Part shown: positions 55,001 to 57,153 of the stretch, in pieces
Numbering within the stretch: the stretch's first letter is position 1
Layout: the number at the start of each line of letters is the position of its first letter
Source: Branchiostoma floridae
Taxonomy: Eukaryota; Chordata; Leptocardii; Amphioxiformes; Branchiostomatidae
NCBI RefSeq assembly: GCF_000003815.2
Contig: NC_049989.1
Location: 12,703,458 to 12,760,610 of the forward strand
DNA length: 57,153 bases
Direction: 5' to 3'
Made by a program: the position numbers and the translations under genes
Notes under the pieces: model-generated
What the model saw: the letters and a program-made list of their open reading frames with translations, nothing else
What the model was told of the DNA's origin: nothing
Database searches by the model: none

Positions 55001-56883
55001 GACTAGACTGTTTGGCATTTCTAACTGTTTGGTGACAAAAATGACAAATACAGCTCAAATGCTGAAAAAGTACCAAATAACGGTTGGTAAGCTATACATA
55101 TAACACTTTGCATCCGATAAGGTGTGAAAACTGATTTTGAAAAGGTAGTTAAAAAGGTGGTGAATAGATACACTCTTATTTCTTATAACGTGCACCTGGC
55201 ACTGTGGATAATCGCGGGATTTTGGGAATTCTTGTCAAACGAACGCACAGTATATATAGTAGGCTAGCCCCTGAGGCGTCGCCAAAAAGATACCTCGACC
55301 ACTCGCGTTTACCTACATTTTTTTGTCAGTAGATTCATGCACGGGATTCATGTACATACATGCTCATTACAGAGGTCCCACCTCCTGGCTACCCTCTTGG
55401 TTTGGGGAGTCGGTACATCCCTGACGCTTTTATCACTGCCAGTTCGGAGTACAAATCGGACTTCGCATCATTTCGAGCCCGACACTCGGCCCTGCCTACA
55501 ACAGGACATTGCTGGGTACCAAGTTCAGTAGAGGATCAATGGCTACAGGTATTGCATTGCGAAGAGGTGGAGTGGTTTTTGATGCCTCTGACACAACTGA
55601 GGAAATCAAATTCAAGAATGGTTTACATTTTTAAATCCTTTTTTTTTGCATTTGTTTTTTTTTATTCCAAGGGGAATTTGTAGACCAGTCTACAGTTACA
55701 TACCGGACTACATTTGGGCACGGCTGGGCCCCGGCTTTCTCAAAATTCGCGTTAAAATATACCGTTGATTTCCACACACCCTACGGGCACGGGCGTAAAT
55801 GTGACCGTGGCATTGGTTAGGCTTCCAGTGGTCAGGCCCACTGAAACCTTGATTGTCTTCTTTTTGTATACCAGGGCTCATTTTCAACTCAGAGCCTGGC
55901 GAGGCTGTTTGCGAAAATAAGAAGAAAAAAATGACAAAAATACAATGTGTTTTCGTGCTGTGACTGCTCTGTACAGATAACCTACAAAGGAATCTACAAA
56001 GCAATTAAAAATTTTGTTGGTAGATAACCCTTTCAAGTGTATCCGTCCCTAATATTTCTTATCATATCATTTTATCACTTATTACTAAATTTTTGTTAAC
56101 TAGCAATGAATGTGATTTTGATTCTTTGTCTGGAGCTCTTCTTCTATGTTCAAATCGAAAGCAGCTAAAGAAAAAAAAGTCGATCGTGGTTGAATATTAG
56201 CTGTGACTTGACTTGTTTGCAGGTATACTTTGGAAAGACGACTGACGTCACCGGTGTTGTCATCAGTGGAGGCGGCTCGAACTGGGACCTGGGCAGTTGG
56301 GTGACGTCATTCACTCTAGCCTTTAGCACGGACGGCACTTTGTGGGCGCCGTACAGAGGACGCAATGACGGCGTACAGGTTAATGAATTAGAATTTACTT
56401 GTATCGATGAAGAATTTCAGAGGACTAGCTAGGGCGAATTTTATTGTTTATTGAAGTGAACCACGACTTGATCATCACACACACACAAGCGCACGCACAC
56501 ACACACACACACACACGCACACAACACATAGACACACAAGCACGCACACACACACAACACACATGGATAGACACACGCTCACACACACACACTCCACACG
56601 TTTGGAGAGGGAGAGAAAAAAAAAATGTCGAAGAGTAAGAGAAAGATTATTTACATTGTCTATCACAGCCTATCCTACCTCCTTGTGGCCACAAAAGATT
56701 ATCAGGATGCACCCTTAAGTCTTATAACATCTATTACATCGCAGGTTTTTCAAGGAAACAGAGACCGGTACAACAAAGTGAGCCGCCCATTTTCGGATCC
56801 GGTGACATCACGCTACATCCGTCTGTACCCGACAGCATATGAAGGCTGGATCGCGGTGGCGATGGAGGTTTACGTCACAAATG
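42049..56883 (+). CDS. LDLa / F5-8C (discoidin) modular extracellular protein, 3' end beyond window
   Basis: Eleven exons join in phase: 42049-43009, 47224-47334, 47749-47862, 48360-48479, 48955-49380, 53782-53892, 54303-54419, 54765-54875, 55373-55548, 56223-56378, 56745-56883 (about 847 aa so far, ending phase 1). The N-terminus MATCFFLLVNLLSFADAG is a short signal peptide. Order: LDLa 1-7 in exon 1, LDLa 8-10 one per exon, one F5/8C domain in a single exon, LDLa 11-13 one per exon, then a second F5/8C domain split over three exons. Single-module exons are phase 1-1, the rule for shuffled extracellular domains. LDLa modules bind calcium and ligand proteins; F5/8C domains bind lipid heads or glycans. 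Secreted or cell-surface location is expected. No membrane segment lies in the window. I cannot name an orthologue. Confidence 0.88.
43246..44370 (+). mobile_element. 5'-truncated LINE, 3' end of ORF2, in LDLa gene intron 1
   Basis: Broken frames read LPEDSLLRDAYNTVL, KDILCYHGFGHIWM and, in another frame after a shift near 43790, LRISSHKLNIEAGRYYNV, CPFCAKHIEDEFHFLIEC. The CPFC..ED(E)xHFLxxC finger after a RISSHxLxIExGRY motif is the C-terminal signature of CR1/Jockey-type reverse-transcriptase proteins. The 3' end is near the AATAAAGTT at about 44370. The frame at 43246-43578 may also belong to it. Dead copy. Confidence 0.8.
44400..44641 (+). mobile_element. SINE-like copy with poly-A tail
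   Basis: It shares TAGGGAATCTCCCGAGCAG, CCCTGCTTCGCCTATTGGGTCAGTTAGT, ATGATGTTTCTGAC and GAAGAGTTGCTGTTACAGT with the copies at 25517-25886. It ends in a run of 14 A. It directly follows the LINE 3' end. Confidence 0.75.
44721..44860. mobile_element. Foldback MITE with 8-bp target duplication TATGAAGT
   Basis: Arms of about 60 bp pair: AAGCAGATCTTGCGTGGCAT against ATGCCACGCAAGATCTGCTT, and AGCTGGGGAAGGAGT against ACTCCTTCCCCAGCT. TATGAAGT flanks both sides (44713-44720 and 44861-44868). Eight-base target duplications are typical of hAT transposons. A half copy follows at 44904-44985. Confidence 0.85.
44904..44985. mobile_element. Half copy of the adjacent foldback MITE
   Basis: ACTCCTTCCCCAGCTTATGA, TACTGTCTTATGCCGCGCAAG and ATCTGCTTGGAG match the right arm of 44721-44860; no left arm is present. 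Confidence 0.75.
45651..45770 (-). mobile_element. LINE 3' end fragment
   Basis: AACTGTATTGCTCAACGATTGTACAAG is close to the 3' end of the copy at 50344 (AACTTTATTGCACAACAATTGTACGAG), in the same minus orientation. Only the tail is left. Confidence 0.5.
47079..47157. repeat. 79-bp near-perfect hairpin
   Basis: CACCAAAAAGT.CTTTACTCAAGCAACTGG pairs with CCAGTTGCTTGAGTAAA.ACTTTTTGGTG around a tiny centre (GGTTTCCAAAACC). It lies about 65 bp before the acceptor of the exon starting 47224. Confidence 0.9.
47500..47645. repeat. 35-bp tandem repeat, about 4 copies
   Basis: CGAAGACAGTGGAAGACGAAG starts at 47505, 47540, 47575 and 47610, a strict 35-bp period. It sits in the intron between LDLa exons 8 and 9. 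The open minus-strand frames across it come from the repeat. Confidence 0.95.
48955..49380 (+). other. F5/8C domain 1, single exon
   Basis: A 142-residue cysteine-free module: DASSVWS near the start, HVLDGDHFTSWNPFHPGPWY, then IVFDLDVPYTLSKISISNIG, and FWKLLITAT..LDEVRFFG at the end. This is the jelly-roll strand order of discoidin-type galactose-binding domains. Exon phases 1-1. Confidence 0.8.
49700..49804. repeat. 32-bp minisatellite, left part
   Basis: Units like GTGCACACGCTGGTGTAAGC + GGTGAGAGAGCA, about 32 bp each, run into the transposon at 49805. The array resumes on its other side at 51778. Confidence 0.85.
49805..51777. mobile_element. Non-autonomous Harbinger-type element, TSD TTA, 1973 bp
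   Basis: The ends are inverted: AGGTGGGTTTACACCTGCGT at 49805 and its complement ending at 51777. The inner homology extends roughly 100 bp (both arms reach TCAATACGCGGCCG). TTA flanks both sides (49802-49804, 51778-51780), the TWA-type duplication of PIF/Harbinger elements. No transposase frame is present, and a LINE tail is nested inside. The host is the 32-bp minisatellite. Confidence 0.88.
50344..50770 (-). mobile_element. LINE 3' end nested in the Harbinger-type element
   Basis: On the minus strand it reads RICPFCPELIEDEYHFMVVC then IGKYIKEGLDIRNS, homologous to the LINE copy at 43246-44370 (CPFCAKHIEDEFHFLIEC, IGKYIKDCFAIRKS), and ends at AATAAAGTTATATAC. Same family, opposite strand, 5'-truncated. 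Confidence 0.85.
51778..52085. repeat. 32-bp minisatellite, right part
   Basis: About nine units of 31-34 bp, for example GCGCGAGCAGTGCACAAGCT + GGTGTGTGTTGT, with variation in the second half. It continues the array interrupted at 49804. Confidence 0.92.
52781..53053. repeat. Tandem duplication, 154-bp unit with an inner 38-bp duplication
   Basis: ATGCTTCAGA..GGCGAAAGAGGGCAATAATT begins at 52781 and again at 52935. Within the first unit, TTTCTAACCATAGAACTC plus TATTCTAACGGTATCCCTA is itself doubled. Confidence 0.85.
53056..53316. mobile_element. MITE-like element with TIR GTAGCCTGGGTACCAT
   Basis: Starts GTAGCCTGGGTACCAT and ends ATGGTACCCAGGCTAC, perfect 16-bp inverted ends, 261 bp, GC-rich interior without a gene. 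Confidence 0.88.
53324..53734. mobile_element. Second element of the same TIR family
   Basis: Starts GTAGCCTGGTTACCAAACCCC and ends GGGGTATGGTATCCAGGCTAC, 411 bp. It is only about 7 bp from the preceding element, and CCCTACATG follows both. The minus-strand open frame inside has no recognised domain. Confidence 0.8.
54890..54945 (+). repeat. (GAA)n-rich tract
   Basis: GAAGAAATAAGAAGAGAAGAAGATGAAGAAG low-complexity purine stretch in an intron after LDLa 13. Confidence 0.85.
55373..56883 (+). other. F5/8C domain 2, three exons
   Basis: Classical coagulation-factor type C signature: PLGLGSRYIPDAFITASSEY, WVPSSVEDQWLQVYFGKTTD, VTSFTLAFSTDGTLW, then DPVTSRYIRLYPTAYEGWIA and AMEVYVTNG. The usual first and last cysteines that close the domain are both absent (EVPPPG at the start, EVYVTN at the end). 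Confidence 0.85.
56475..56595. repeat. (CA)n microsatellite
   Basis: ACACAC repeats with GCAC and ATAG interruptions in the intron between the last two F5/8C exons. Confidence 0.95.
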
Positions 56884-57039
56884 GTTGGTTGATCGTTGGC
56901 TGGCTAGCTGGTGGGCTTGTTTATTTGCAAATTTGTTACAAAAAGTGCTAAAATGACATTCTATTATATATAATGCATAGACACAAAGCTTGAAATTTAA
57001 TTGACAAAGGTATGTACCGTGGCCGATAGTAACAATGTG

Positions 57040-57153
57040 CAAGACAATTACTTTTCTGCTCAAGACACTTACTTTTTTTGCAAAACACACTTACTTTTTT
57101 CTGCGCAACACACTTTTTTCTGCTCAAGACACTTTTTTTTCTGCTCAAGACAC
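57040..57153. repeat. Short tandem repeat (TTTTCTGCTCAAGACAC-like) at window edge
   Basis: Variants of TTTTTTCTGCTCAAGACACTTA recur every 20-28 bp to the end of the window (GCAAAACACACTTA, CTGCGCAACACACTT). The array probably continues beyond. Confidence 0.75.

Noticed and set aside
1-57153. CRISPR arrays or bacterial operons
   Set aside because: Tandem repeats here are contiguous with no unique spacers, and genes have spliceosomal introns; the DNA is animal.

Overview
This is eukaryotic genomic DNA from an animal, most likely an invertebrate deuterostome. My best guess is an amphioxus (Branchiostoma), inferred from gene style and repeat load and not proven. The genes have many short exons with GT..AG introns. 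Domain-shuffled LDLa/F5-8C extracellular modules and an MSP130-like gene are present. The intergenic and intronic DNA is crowded with short hairpin or terminal-inverted-repeat elements, LINE 3' ends, SINE-like copies and minisatellites. Eight runs of N break the assembly: 4115-4267, 7827-7926, 9326-9460, 10531-10630, 13309-13408, 21545-21655, 27751-27850 and 37328-37427. Those of exactly 100 N are probably gaps of unknown size.

Layout: 1-2100 holds a 163-bp tandem repeat and a tandemly duplicated promoter-like segment. 3949-5987 (-) is a BTB-BACK-Kelch gene with its C-terminal part hidden by a gap. 7.4-9.3 kb carries several MITE-like repeats. 11.1-13.1 kb (-) has three exons of a very cysteine-rich protein. 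13777-14463 (+) is an unrecognised acidic protein with two CxxC pairs. 16075-21118 (+) is a complete eight-exon OGFOD2 gene whose last intron contains a 1-kb higher-order minisatellite. 22423-26780 (-) is the 3' part of a coiled-coil gene resembling CCDC157, tail-to-tail with OGFOD2. 28346-30109 (+) is the 3' part of an MSP130-like gene. These two partial genes face away from the 27751-27850 gap, and both lack their 5' ends.

32330-36839 (-) contains two tandem paralogous two-exon genes for 60-65-residue single-pass membrane peptides, not recognised as a known family. 38442-40126 (-) is a partial acidic/cysteine-cluster protein of unknown function, cut upstream by a LINE tail. 42049 to the window end (+) is a large secreted or receptor-type gene: signal peptide, 10 LDLa modules, an F5/8C (discoidin) domain, 3 LDLa modules and a second F5/8C domain, continuing past the edge. 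Its introns hold a LINE, a SINE, foldback elements, and a 2-kb Harbinger-type element inserted into a 32-bp minisatellite with a TTA target duplication.

The genes do not form one pathway. They are independent neighbours: ubiquitin-ligase adaptor, dioxygenase, coiled-coil protein, biomineralisation-type glycoprotein, micropeptides, extracellular modular protein. Exon limits were read from splice signals and phase, not from transcripts.
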